Shown: piece after piece, positions 1 through 6,501 of the stretch
Layout of the letters: every line of letters starts with the position of its first letter
How positions within the stretch are numbered: the first letter of the stretch is position 1
Assembly: GCA_946479615.1 (NCBI GenBank)
Contig: CAMLGR010000151.1
Coordinates: 1-11,139 of the forward strand
Reading direction: 5' to 3'
DNA length: 11,139 nt
DNA from: an uncultured Bacteroidota bacterium
GTDB lineage: Bacteria; Bacteroidota; Bacteroidia; Chitinophagales; Chitinophagaceae
Notes under the pieces: generated by a model
Told to the model about the DNA's origin: nothing
What the model saw: the letters and a program-made list of their open reading frames with translations, nothing else
Databases searched by the model: none
Made by a program: the position numbers and the translations under genes

Positions 1-726
1 CGTTCGCCTCATCATACAATAAGTGATGTTGCATTAGTTGGTGGCGGAGGTATTCCGCAGCCGGGAGAAATTTCACTAGCGCATAATGGTGTTTTATTTT
101 TAGATGAGTTGCCCGAATTTAAAAGAACGGTACTGGAAGTGATGCGGCAACCGATGGAAGAACGAAGAGTGACCATTTCGCGCGCTAAAGTGGCAGTCGA
201 TTTTCCTGCCAGTTTTATGCTGATCGCTTCGATGAATCCGTGTCCCTGTGGTTTCTATAATCATCCCGAACGTGAATGCAGTTGTCCGCCGGGTGCAGTA
301 CAGAAATATTTAAATAAAATATCGGGGCCTTTGCTGGACAGGATCGATCTGCATGTGGAAGTAACACCGGTTGCGTTCAGTGAATTATCTGCTACCAGGC
401 CGCAGCAACGGTCGGCTGATATCCGTGATAAAGTGATTGGAGCAAGAGAGATCCAGGCAATCCGTTACCGCGAAAAAGAAGCGGTGTACTGCAATGCGCA
501 AATGAGCAGTAAAATGCTGAAAGAAATTTGTGTGATCAATAGTGCCGGGCAAAGCTTACTTCGTTCTGCTATGGAAAAACTGAATTTATCAGCGCGGGCC
601 TATGACAGAATCATGAAAGTTGCACGTACAATTGCCGATCTATCGGCCAGCGATGATATTAAGACGGAGCACCTGGCAGAAGCGATTCATTACAGGAGTT
701 TGGACCGGGAAGGTTGGGGAGGATAG
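1..726 (+). CDS. comM: ComM/YifB-family Mg-chelatase-like AAA+ ATPase, 3' part only
   Basis: The reading frame is open from the first base, so the gene starts outside the window and only its last ~241 codons are present. Seen: a Walker B segment (FLDELPEF, about bases 91-120), then the SMNPCPCG block, the cysteine-containing ECSCPPG stretch and the LLDRIDLHVEV block with the presumed arginine finger, all typical of the Mg-chelatase-like AAA+ module. The C-terminal helical domain (LNLSARAYDRIMKVARTIADL, then HLAEAIHYRSLDR) matches the Mg_chelatase_C domain. Known for the family: ComM is a DNA helicase that promotes branch migration during natural transformation in Vibrio; YifB is the E. coli name. 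The role in Bacteroidota is inferred from homology only. The Walker A motif and N-terminal Lon-like domain would lie upstream of base 1. The gene is followed by its own terminator, so it is not part of the glycan cluster. Family assignment is firm; the competence role is less so. Confidence 0.93.
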   Translation, partial: RSPHHTISDVALVGGGGIPQPGEISLAHNGVLFLDELPEFKRTVLEVMRQPMEERRVTISRAKVAVDFPASFMLIASMNPCPCGFYNHPERECSCPPGAVQKYLNKISGPLLDRIDLHVEVTPVAFSELSATRPQQRSADIRDKVIGAREIQAIRYREKEAVYCNAQMSSKMLKEICVINSAGQSLLRSAMEKLNLSARAYDRIMKVARTIADLSASDDIKTEHLAEAIHYRSLDREGWGG

Positions 727-741
727 GAAACAGAGGGAGGA

Positions 742-776
742 ACAGCGCGAAGAGGCGCTCCTCGCCCTGTTTTTTT
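742..776 (+). terminator. Intrinsic-type terminator after the ComM/YifB gene
   Basis: Fifteen bases after the stop codon, ACAG (742-745) pairs with CTGT (767-770). Inside it, GCGAAGAG pairs with CTCCTCGC around a GCG loop with one A-C mismatch. A T run (770-776) follows directly. A GC-rich stem plus T run is the classic rho-independent layout. It separates the ATPase gene from the downstream cluster. Confidence 0.75.
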
Positions 777-837
777 CTCCATTTTTGTTTCTCTTTCTTT
801 CTTCGGGAATTGTAGTATTTTCAGATGAATTACAACC

Positions 838-868
838 TTGCACATCAACCCCATTAATAATACCTTTG
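838..868 (+). promoter_or_regulatory. Bacteroidota-type promoter for the GT25 gene
   Basis: A perfect TAnnTTTG -7 box (TACCTTTG) lies at 861-868. TTG at 838-840 sits 20 bp upstream, the usual spacing to the -33 element. The box ends 4 bases before the ATG at 873. With the -7 geometry, transcription would begin at or within a couple of bases of the start codon. The rest of the 727-872 gap holds the terminator and a pyrimidine-rich stretch at 771-803. Confidence 0.6.
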
Positions 869-872
869 CCTC

Positions 873-1658
873 ATGAACCCTTTTTTCAATATTCTCAACA
901 ATTTCTTTGACAAGATCTATGTGCTGACCATTCCCTCAGCCACAGACCGGCACAAAGAATTTGCTGCAGCGATGAAAGGATTGAGGTTCGAGTTCTTTTA
1001 TGGCATCGAAAAACAAACCCTCGATCATGCCCACCTGAAAGAATCCGGGGTATACGATGATGAACTCGCCAAAGAAAAACAACGCTACGAAAAAAGTATG
1101 ACTATCGGCGAGATTGCCTGCGCTATCGGCCACCGGAAAATATACGAAGACATTATCGCTAATAATATCAAAAGAGCCTTGATCTTCGAAGATGATGTAT
1201 TCCCCCTCCGCGATAATATTCAATACATCCCCCAGATATGGGCCACCCTGCCTGAAGATTGGAACGTCCTGTTTTTCGATTATGATAAAAATGAAAAAAA
1301 AGTGCCGCTGAAACAAACTGTATATCATGTTCAGCACTTTCTCGGTTTTTTAAAATGGAACCATACCGTTATCAAAAACCTGTTTCCCCGCGAAGTCAAT
1401 AAATTCTGGAAAACAGCCGGCTATCATGATTTTGCAGATGCCTATGCCATTACCAACGAAGCCGCACACAAACTGATCGAACTGCAAACACCACTTTCCG
1501 TAGTGGCAGATAACTTACTGGCCAATGCTGTTACCAGGGAACAACTCCGTGGCTATATCTCCATTCCCAAATTATTCGCCCAGCGCTCGGCCGGTCAATT
1601 CAGAAGCATCGATACCCTGGTAGAAAAACCAATCCGGTCTCGCGCCAACAAGCAATAA
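873..1658 (+). CDS. Glycosyltransferase family 25 (LPS-biosynthesis type)
   Basis: 261 residues, the usual size for GT25 enzymes such as LPS galactosyltransferases. Seen: the N-terminal strand IYVLTIPSATDRHKEF (residues 15-30), which corresponds to the family's sugar-nucleotide binding start; GEIACAIGHRKIYEDI (79-94); the acidic LIFEDDV motif with E106, D107 and D108 as likely metal/nucleotide-sugar ligands; and a late DAYAITNEAAHKLIEL block (about 188-204) typical of the family. No signal peptide is visible, so it is likely cytoplasmic or membrane-associated. It would transfer a sugar, often galactose or glucose in this family, to a glycan or lipid acceptor; donor and acceptor are not deducible. 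It leads the run of + strand glycan genes. The first ATG is used because the conserved strand begins only 14 residues later and a -7 box sits just upstream. Confidence 0.85.
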   Translation: MNPFFNILNNFFDKIYVLTIPSATDRHKEFAAAMKGLRFEFFYGIEKQTLDHAHLKESGVYDDELAKEKQRYEKSMTIGEIACAIGHRKIYEDIIANNIKRALIFEDDVFPLRDNIQYIPQIWATLPEDWNVLFFDYDKNEKKVPLKQTVYHVQHFLGFLKWNHTVIKNLFPREVNKFWKTAGYHDFADAYAITNEAAHKLIELQTPLSVVADNLLANAVTREQLRGYISIPKLFAQRSAGQFRSIDTLVEKPIRSRANKQ

Positions 1659-1663
1659 TTCCT

Positions 1664-1684
1664 GCTTATTTCTTATTCCTTCTC
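1664..1684. repeat. Seven-base repeat arm (CTTATT family)
   Basis: In the 50-bp gap between the GT25 and methyltransferase genes, three consecutive seven-base units read GCTTATT, TCTTATT and CCTTCTC. The 16 bases TTATTTCTTATTCCTT (1666-1681) recur exactly at 9490-9505 beside the DUF1501 gene. No opposite arm is present here, so it does not form a hairpin by itself. Confidence 0.5.
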
Positions 1685-1692
1685 TATCTTTA
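1685..1692 (+). promoter_or_regulatory. Possible -7 box before the methyltransferase gene
   Basis: TATCTTTA matches the Bacteroidota TAnnTTTG box at 7 of 8 positions and ends 16 bases before the ATG at 1709. No convincing TTTG/TTG element is found 20 bp upstream (1661-1664 reads CCTG), so this is weak. The gene could equally be read through from the GT25 promoter. Confidence 0.25.
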
Positions 1693-1708
1693 CCCCTTTA
1701 CCACTACC

Positions 1709-2419
1709 ATGCGCCAGGAAAACCTTTCCCGTCTACATTCTTTGACTGTTAAAAAGAAATCCCTTCATTATATACACCTGTATTTTTTAATGAAGGACAT
1801 TAAAGAAGCTATTGATACCTATTCAAAAGGAGACCTCCTGGATCTTGGTTGCGGCAATAAACCCTACGAAGAATGGTATAATCCCAGATCAAACACACAA
1901 AAAGGCTGTGATATCGCGCAAAGCGATAAACAACGCGTAGACGTAATCTGTCCCGCCGATCAACTGGATTTTCCCAATGAGAGCTTTGATACGATCCTTT
2001 GTACACAGGTGCTCGAACACGTATACAATCAACGCGGCGTGGTACAGGAATCGTTCCGGACATTAAAGAAAGATGGCCACCTGATCCTCACTGTTCCGTT
2101 TTGCTGGGAACTGCATGAAGAACCCTACGATTTTTTCCGGGTAACAAAGTATGGGCTGAAACAAATGTTTGAAGAAGCCGGTTTTTCCGTGTTGTATATA
2201 AAAGGTAATGGGGGGAAATGGGCCGCTTCTTTCCAGATGACGCTGAATACGATTTATTCCTCCTTCAAATACAGAACCTTTCGTTCACGGGTAGTCAAAT
2301 TCTTTTTCCTGAATTTTGGTATCACCTGGCTGATCAACAAATTCGCCGTATGGCTGGATAAACGTTATTTTGATGATGGATGGACGCTCAATTATATTGT
2401 AGTGGCACAAAAAAAATAA
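1709..2419 (+). CDS. Class I SAM-dependent methyltransferase
   Basis: 236 residues. Seen: motif I LLDLGCGNKPYEEW (43-56), which binds S-adenosylmethionine; an acidic residue after the next strand (GCDIAQSD, 66-73); FDTILCTQVLEHV (93-105), the Methyltransf_11-type post-II motif; and LKKDGHLILTVPFCWELHEEPYDFFR (119-144), a block common in methyltransferases of polysaccharide clusters. The C-terminal ~45 residues are hydrophobic and aromatic (about 188-230) and may touch the membrane. The substrate is unknown; the location between two glycosyltransferase genes suggests methylation of a sugar or glycan terminus, which is an inference. The downstream glycosyltransferase starts 3 bp after the stop, so the two are almost certainly co-transcribed. 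A second ATG at codon 28 is possible, but the first is preferred because it leaves a short, promoter-like leader. Confidence 0.85.
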   Translation: MRQENLSRLHSLTVKKKSLHYIHLYFLMKDIKEAIDTYSKGDLLDLGCGNKPYEEWYNPRSNTQKGCDIAQSDKQRVDVICPADQLDFPNESFDTILCTQVLEHVYNQRGVVQESFRTLKKDGHLILTVPFCWELHEEPYDFFRVTKYGLKQMFEEAGFSVLYIKGNGGKWAASFQMTLNTIYSSFKYRTFRSRVVKFFFLNFGITWLINKFAVWLDKRYFDDGWTLNYIVVAQKK

Positions 2420-2422
2420 ATC

Positions 2423-3559
2423 ATGTCCCGTTCGGTTTTATTTATTTCTACAATGAATGGCGACCCCTGGGGTGGCAGCGAAGAATTCTGGTACCGTGTG
2501 GCTACCTGGATGTCACAAAATGGCTATAAAGTAGGCTGCTGCTTTTTTGAATGGCCCTCCGGCAAACAGGATAAGATCACCCGGATGAAACAGGCAGGCT
2601 GCCAGTTGTTTTATATTCCCAATCCCAAAGCGGCCAGGAATTCGTTACAAAAAATGTCGGTTCGCAATAAAGGATTTGAGTTATTGAAAGAAACCTGTGC
2701 CAAAGACTGGGACCTGGTCTGCATCAGCCAGGGCGGATATGAAGATGTCACCCATCGTCCGTTCCGTTTCCTGCATAAATACCTCGGCAAATTTGCATTG
2801 GTCTATCATAATTACAATGACAATCACCGCATGTCCGCAGCGCGTATTAAAAACCTGGAAGCCTGGATTAATAAATCGGCCTTGAATATCGGTGATGCCG
2901 GAAGGATCTTTGAAGGAGTAAAAATCGTTTCCGGGTTAACAGTACCCCGGCAGGATGTATTGAAAAATCCGCTGACCATTCCCTATCTCGCAGAACCAAC
3001 TCCCTGGCCGGAAAAAGATGAAGCCGGCCGTTATGTATTCAGTATGCTGGCGCAACTCGATACCAAAAGAAAAGCACAGGATGTATTGGTCAAAGCATTA
3101 TCGACTGAGAAATGGAAAGACAGGAACTGGATCTTATACCTTTATGGTGGCGGTGAAGATATGGCGATGCTGAAAGATCTTGTCAGTAAAAACAGGATGG
3201 AAGACAAGATCAAGCTGATGGGACATAGCAAGGATGTGGCCGATATATTAAAAAGGACCCACCTTGTTTTACAGATCACCCTTGTCGATGCCATGCCGCT
3301 TAGCGTAACCGAAGCCATGAATACAGCAAGACCCTGCGTTGTCAGCCAGGTGGGTGATATGCCCGGGTGGATCCGGCATGGAAAGAATGGGTACATTGCA
3401 CCCGCTGCTACGGAAGCCGATATCGATAAAGCACTGGAACAAGCCTGGCAGGAAAAAGAAAACTGGCCGCAGATGGGACTGGAAGCACACCGTGTTTTCA
3501 AAGAAAAATATCCACAGCCCTATGAAGAATATTATGCCGGTTTGCTCATGAACCTTTGA
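2423..3559 (+). CDS. GT-B fold glycosyltransferase, GT4-like
   Basis: 378 residues, normal for GT4. Seen: an N-terminal start typical of the group with a glycine-rich loop (DPWGGSEEFWYRVATWM, 14-30); the second Rossmann domain beginning at VFSMLAQLDTKRKAQDVLVKAL (205-226); ILYLYGGGED (237-246) and IKLMGHSKDVADIL (263-276); then DAMPLSVTEAMNTARPCVVSQVGD (289-312), the nucleotide-sugar binding region. The usual first glutamate of the E-x7-E motif is aspartate here (D289, with E297 kept). GT4 enzymes are retaining and use nucleotide sugars. Donor and acceptor cannot be named from sequence. No signal peptide is seen, so it should act on the cytoplasmic side. It sits 3 bp after the methyltransferase gene and 117 bp before the ABC exporter gene. 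Confidence 0.88.
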   Translation: MSRSVLFISTMNGDPWGGSEEFWYRVATWMSQNGYKVGCCFFEWPSGKQDKITRMKQAGCQLFYIPNPKAARNSLQKMSVRNKGFELLKETCAKDWDLVCISQGGYEDVTHRPFRFLHKYLGKFALVYHNYNDNHRMSAARIKNLEAWINKSALNIGDAGRIFEGVKIVSGLTVPRQDVLKNPLTIPYLAEPTPWPEKDEAGRYVFSMLAQLDTKRKAQDVLVKALSTEKWKDRNWILYLYGGGEDMAMLKDLVSKNRMEDKIKLMGHSKDVADILKRTHLVLQITLVDAMPLSVTEAMNTARPCVVSQVGDMPGWIRHGKNGYIAPAATEADIDKALEQAWQEKENWPQMGLEAHRVFKEKYPQPYEEYYAGLLMNL

Positions 3560-3581
3560 TCTGGCGGGTTGTTAGTAGCAG

Positions 3582-3597
3582 AGGGTTTGCCAACCCT
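3582..3597 (+). terminator. Small hairpin after the GT4-like gene, weak terminator candidate
   Basis: AGGGTT (3582-3587) pairs with AACCCT (3592-3597) around a TGCC loop, 22 bases after the glycosyltransferase stop. No T run follows. An alternative pairing, GGGTTG (3566-3571) with CAACCC (3591-3596), competes with it. It may be an attenuator or chance; the exporter gene downstream could still be in the same transcript. Nothing else recognisable was seen in the 117-bp gap 3560-3676, including no clear TAnnTTTG box. Confidence 0.3.
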
Positions 3598-3676
3598 ATT
3601 ACTTATCTCATTTACAAACATTGATTTACAGGAACTGGCAATCCCTGGCGCTCACGATAACTGACATAGAAATAGT

Positions 3677-5506
3677 ATGAAAATCTTACTGCATTATCTC
3701 AAACCTCATAAATGGCTGGTCATCCTGGTATTGATCCTGGCGGCTGTCAACATCGGCTTCTCACTGGTCGACCCCATTATTTTTGGTAAACTGATCAACC
3801 TCGCCGGTTCACACCAGGTATTGCCTGCACCGGACAAACATTTTACCTGGCATGAATATCTTTTTTTGAAACTGGATTATACCAATAAAAATAATCAGAA
3901 AGATCACCTCTACGGTGTTGTCTGGTTATTGACGGCGTCTATCTCCGTCGCGATGATCAGCCGTATTGCCAAGAACTTCCAGGATTATTTTTTGAATGTA
4001 GTGATACAGAAATTCGGCGCTAAAGTTTTTACTGATGGATTACAACATGCCATGAAATTGCCTTACCAGCAGTTCGAGGATCAACGCAGTGGTGAAACAC
4101 TTTCCGTGTTAACCAAGGTCAGGGGCGATGTTGAAAAATTCATGATCAATTTTATCAATATTCTTTTTGGCGTATTGGTAGGGGTTGTATTTGTATTTTT
4201 CTATGCCGCTGTATTTATTCACTGGAGCATCCCGATCGCTTACCTTGTTGGCATCTTCGTACTCACTTTTATTACGAATAACTTAAGCCGGAAAATAAAG
4301 ATCATTCAAAAAGAAATTGTCGGTCAAACTACGTCTCTCGCTGGTTCCACCACCGAATCATTACGCAATATTGAATTAGTGAAAAGTTTGGGGCTTACCC
4401 ACCAGGAGGTAGAACGCCTGAATAAGAATACCTATAAAATTCTCGGGCTGGAATTAACCAAGGTAAAACGTATCCGCAGCATCAGCTTTATCCAGGGTAC
4501 GATGGTGAATACACTCCGGCAGGTGATTCTTTTCATATTAATGTGGCTGATCTTCGGCCGCTATATGGACGGCGGCCAGCTTGTCACCATGCAAATATTC
4601 TCCTTCTTCGTATTCGGGCCATTGCAGGAGATTGGCAATATCCTGCTTTCTTATCGCGAAGCAGAAGCCTCCCTGAATAATTTTGATGCCCTGATGAAAA
4701 AAGCACCGGAACTGGAACCACTTCATCCAAAACATCTTGGAGATATCAGGACATTATCATTCCGGAATGTTGCTTTCCAGCACCAGACAGCTGCACAGAA
4801 AGCCATCAACAATATCAGCTTTGATGTGAAAGTGGGAGAAACCGTCGCTTTTGTCGGACCCAGTGGCAGCGGTAAATCTACCCTGATGAAATTATTGGTT
4901 GGATTGTATCGCCCGCAGGAAGGAAAGATCCTTTATAATAATCTCGACGAAACCGAATTACGGTTTGATGATCTTCGTAACCAGATTGGATTTGTAACAC
5001 AGGACACCAACCTGTTCAGTGGCACCATCAAAGAAAACTTATTATTTGTAAATCCACAGGCAACGGAGCAACAGGTACTCGAAGCATTGAATAAAGCCTC
5101 CTGCCAGAATTTACTCGCCAGGGCCGAAAAAGGATTGGATACCATGATCGGTGAAGGCGGATTAAAATTGAGTGGTGGTGAAAAACAACGCCTGTCCATT
5201 GCACGTGCCTTATTACGCGATCCCAAATTGCTTTTATTTGATGAAGCAACCTCTGCTTTGGATTCATTAACCGAAGAAGAGATCACCGACACTATACGTG
5301 AAATATCCCAGCAGGGCAACCAGATCACTATCCTGATCGCTCACCGTCTTTCTACTATCATGCATGCAGACAGGATCTATGTACTGGAAAAAGGAGATGT
5401 GGTAGAAACAGGCAACCATGACAGTTTACTGGAAGAAAAAGGATTGTACTATGCGATGTGGCGGCAGCAGATCGGTGAGCGTAAAAATAAATTACTGACA
5501 GCTTAA
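3677..5506 (+). CDS. ABC exporter half-transporter, MsbA/type IV fold (fused TMD-NBD)
   Basis: 609 residues, full length for an MsbA-like half-transporter that acts as a dimer. Six membrane segments by eye: about 12-33, 79-97, 158-180, 184-201, 274-293 and 302-324. The first outer loop (about 41-78) is rather long and polar. The ATPase domain (about 357-600) has every motif intact: Walker A GPSGSGKST (394-402, K400), Q-loop Q442, signature LSGGEKQR (498-505), Walker B LLLFDEATSALD with catalytic E523, and the H-loop H556 in LIAHRLST. It should therefore hydrolyse ATP and export a substrate across the inner membrane. Members move lipids, lipid-linked sugars, peptides or drugs. The glycosyltransferases just upstream make a glycolipid plausible, but this is inference. 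A rhodanese-like gene follows 9 bp later, so the two are probably one transcript. Confidence 0.93.
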   Translation: MKILLHYLKPHKWLVILVLILAAVNIGFSLVDPIIFGKLINLAGSHQVLPAPDKHFTWHEYLFLKLDYTNKNNQKDHLYGVVWLLTASISVAMISRIAKNFQDYFLNVVIQKFGAKVFTDGLQHAMKLPYQQFEDQRSGETLSVLTKVRGDVEKFMINFINILFGVLVGVVFVFFYAAVFIHWSIPIAYLVGIFVLTFITNNLSRKIKIIQKEIVGQTTSLAGSTTESLRNIELVKSLGLTHQEVERLNKNTYKILGLELTKVKRIRSISFIQGTMVNTLRQVILFILMWLIFGRYMDGGQLVTMQIFSFFVFGPLQEIGNILLSYREAEASLNNFDALMKKAPELEPLHPKHLGDIRTLSFRNVAFQHQTAAQKAINNISFDVKVGETVAFVGPSGSGKSTLMKLLVGLYRPQEGKILYNNLDETELRFDDLRNQIGFVTQDTNLFSGTIKENLLFVNPQATEQQVLEALNKASCQNLLARAEKGLDTMIGEGGLKLSGGEKQRLSIARALLRDPKLLLFDEATSALDSLTEEEITDTIREISQQGNQITILIAHRLSTIMHADRIYVLEKGDVVETGNHDSLLEEKGLYYAMWRQQIGERKNKLLTA

Positions 5507-5515
5507 CGAATTCCG

Positions 5516-5827
5516 ATGGGCCTCCTTTCTTTCCTTGGCTTCGGCAGCAATGAAATTAAAGATGCAATCCGGCGGCATGCCGTGATCGTTGATGTAAGAC
5601 CTCCCGGTCAATACGACCAGGGAAAGATCCGTCATTCATTGAATATTCCTATCGACCAGGTAAGTAAAAATGTGGGCTATATAAAAAACCTGAAACGACC
5701 TGTCATCACCTGTGGCAATGGCTCCGAAAGCGCCCAGGCCAAACGCATTCTCGAACAAAGCGGCATTAAGGAAGTCTATAATGGCGGCAACTGGGAGCGG
5801 TTGCTGAAACTGGTTCAGACTGCATGA
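5516..5827 (+). CDS. Single-domain rhodanese-like protein
   Basis: 103 residues, the size of one rhodanese domain of the PspE/GlpE type. Seen: HAVIVDVRPPGQYDQGKIRHSLNIP (21-45), the standard first half with the DVR motif, then PVITCGNGSESAQAKRIL (62-79), the active-site loop with C66 as the presumed persulfide carrier, and VYNGGNWERLLKLV near the end. Rhodaneses with a six-residue loop move sulfane sulfur from thiosulfate or persulfides. Here the loop is C-G-N-G-S-E-S rather than the frequent C-x-x-G-x-R-S, so the usual arginine position holds glutamate (E71). This may alter substrate preference. No signal peptide is evident; it is likely cytoplasmic. It starts 9 bp after the ABC exporter gene and probably shares its transcript, although no functional link is known. 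Confidence 0.87.
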   Translation: MGLLSFLGFGSNEIKDAIRRHAVIVDVRPPGQYDQGKIRHSLNIPIDQVSKNVGYIKNLKRPVITCGNGSESAQAKRILEQSGIKEVYNGGNWERLLKLVQTA

Positions 5828-5830
5828 TAT

Positions 5831-5874
5831 AGGTGTTAAGTGTTAGGTGTGAAGTCACTTAACACCTAACACCT
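5831..5874. terminator. Heptad-built hairpin between convergent genes
   Basis: The 52-bp gap between the converging rhodanese and DUF2721 genes is almost filled by one inverted repeat. The 19-base left arm (5831-5849) matches the reverse complement of the right arm (5856-5874) at 17 positions, with a six-base TGAAGT loop. Each arm consists of seven-base units (AGGTGTT, AAGTGTT), so alternative registers also pair, for example 12 perfect pairs (AGGTGTTAAGTG with CACTTAACACCT). The position suggests a bidirectional terminator or 3'-end protector. No T run follows on either strand. Confidence 0.6.
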
Positions 5875-5879
5875 CCTTC

Positions 5880-6350
5880 TTACTCTTCCTTCTTCGGACT
5901 TTCCTTATTCGAGCTTTCTTTATTTTGCCACAGGTCTTTAAAAAAGCTGGAGCTTTCCAATTCTTCCATATCGCTTAGTTCCCATTCGAGTGCCCTGGTA
6001 CTTTGAGAGATTTCGAGCAGGGAAATGATCAGGGAGCCCAGCAAGCTAAGCAGGCTGAAAGCAAAAACATATTTTACCAGCGTGAACCATTCCTGGTACA
6101 CACCATACATTGTGATCACACAGCAAAGGAAACTTAATACACCCATCGCCTGCATCGTACGCACCAGGTTGATCCTTACACGCAGGATCTTTATCTGCTT
6201 TAATAATAAATGATTTTTTTCTCCGCGCATATATTCATCATGCAATTTGCGGATCAGGTTGGCTAAAGCCAGGTACCTGTTCGTATAAGCCAGCAATAAT
6301 AAGCTGATAGCGGGAAACAATAAAGCAGGTGTGTTAAAGGTAATTTCCAT
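5880..6350 (-). CDS. DUF2721-family small membrane protein
   Basis: 156 residues from the ATG at 6350. An in-frame TTG two codons earlier is less likely because it overlaps the -7 box. Seen: a first hydrophobic segment FPAISLLLLAYTNRYLAL (about residues 11-28); a basic, polar stretch RKLHDEYMRGEKNHLLLKQIKILRVR; and two further hydrophobic stretches around MGVLSFLCCVITMYGVY and YVFAFSLLSLLGSLIISLLEI. The segment before the tail reads STRALEWELSDME, and the tail itself is charged (KESSNKESPKKEE). This arrangement, three membrane segments with the RTMQAMG block before the second, fits DUF2721, whose function is unknown. It is likely in the inner membrane. It lies convergent to the rhodanese gene and downstream of the TonB receptor gene on the same strand, but has its own -7 box, so it is probably a separate transcript. 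Confidence 0.75.
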   Translation of the reverse strand: MEITFNTPALLFPAISLLLLAYTNRYLALANLIRKLHDEYMRGEKNHLLLKQIKILRVRINLVRTMQAMGVLSFLCCVITMYGVYQEWFTLVKYVFAFSLLSLLGSLIISLLEISQSTRALEWELSDMEELESSSFFKDLWQNKESSNKESPKKEE

Positions 6351-6353
6351 GAT

Positions 6354-6361
6354 CAAATGTA
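6354..6361 (-). promoter_or_regulatory. -7 box for the DUF2721 gene
   Basis: On the minus strand TACATTTG is a perfect TAnnTTTG match and ends 3 bases before the ATG at 6350. The -33 element is weak: CTG at 6380-6382, 18 bp away. The implied start site is at the start codon, giving a leaderless mRNA. Confidence 0.5.
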
Positions 6362-6393
6362 GGGAAAGAAGAAAGATTTCAGAATGAGGAATT

Positions 6394-6489
6394 AATTATG
6401 AGTTATGAATTATGAATGAAAGCATGCCGCCCTTAAAGTGATTACTGTTATACCCATTCATAATTCATAACTCATAATTTTTAATTTTT
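6394..6489. repeat. Long perfect inverted repeat built from TTATGAA-type heptads
   Basis: Arms 6394-6418 and 6455-6479 are perfect 25-base reverse complements around a 36-base spacer. The left arm consists of in-phase seven-base units (ATTATGA, GTTATGA, ATTATGA) and the right arm of TCATAAT, TCATAAC and TCATAAT. The seven-base phase continues past the right arm as TTTTAAT, TTTTCAC. It lies 22 bp after the TonB receptor stop (minus strand) and before the DUF2721 promoter, so it could end or protect the receptor mRNA. No clear T run follows. No flanking target duplication or transposase is seen. Confidence 0.7.
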
Positions 6490-6501
6490 CACCCCCTTCC
6501 C

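Noticed and set aside
936..1337. 133-codon minus-strand open frame inside the GT25 gene
   Set aside because: Antisense shadow of a gene with clear family motifs.
6394..6479. MITE or insertion-sequence remnant, because of the perfect inverted repeat
   Set aside because: No target-site duplication, no transposase remnant, only a 36-base spacer, and the arms are heptad repeats like those of neighbouring gaps.
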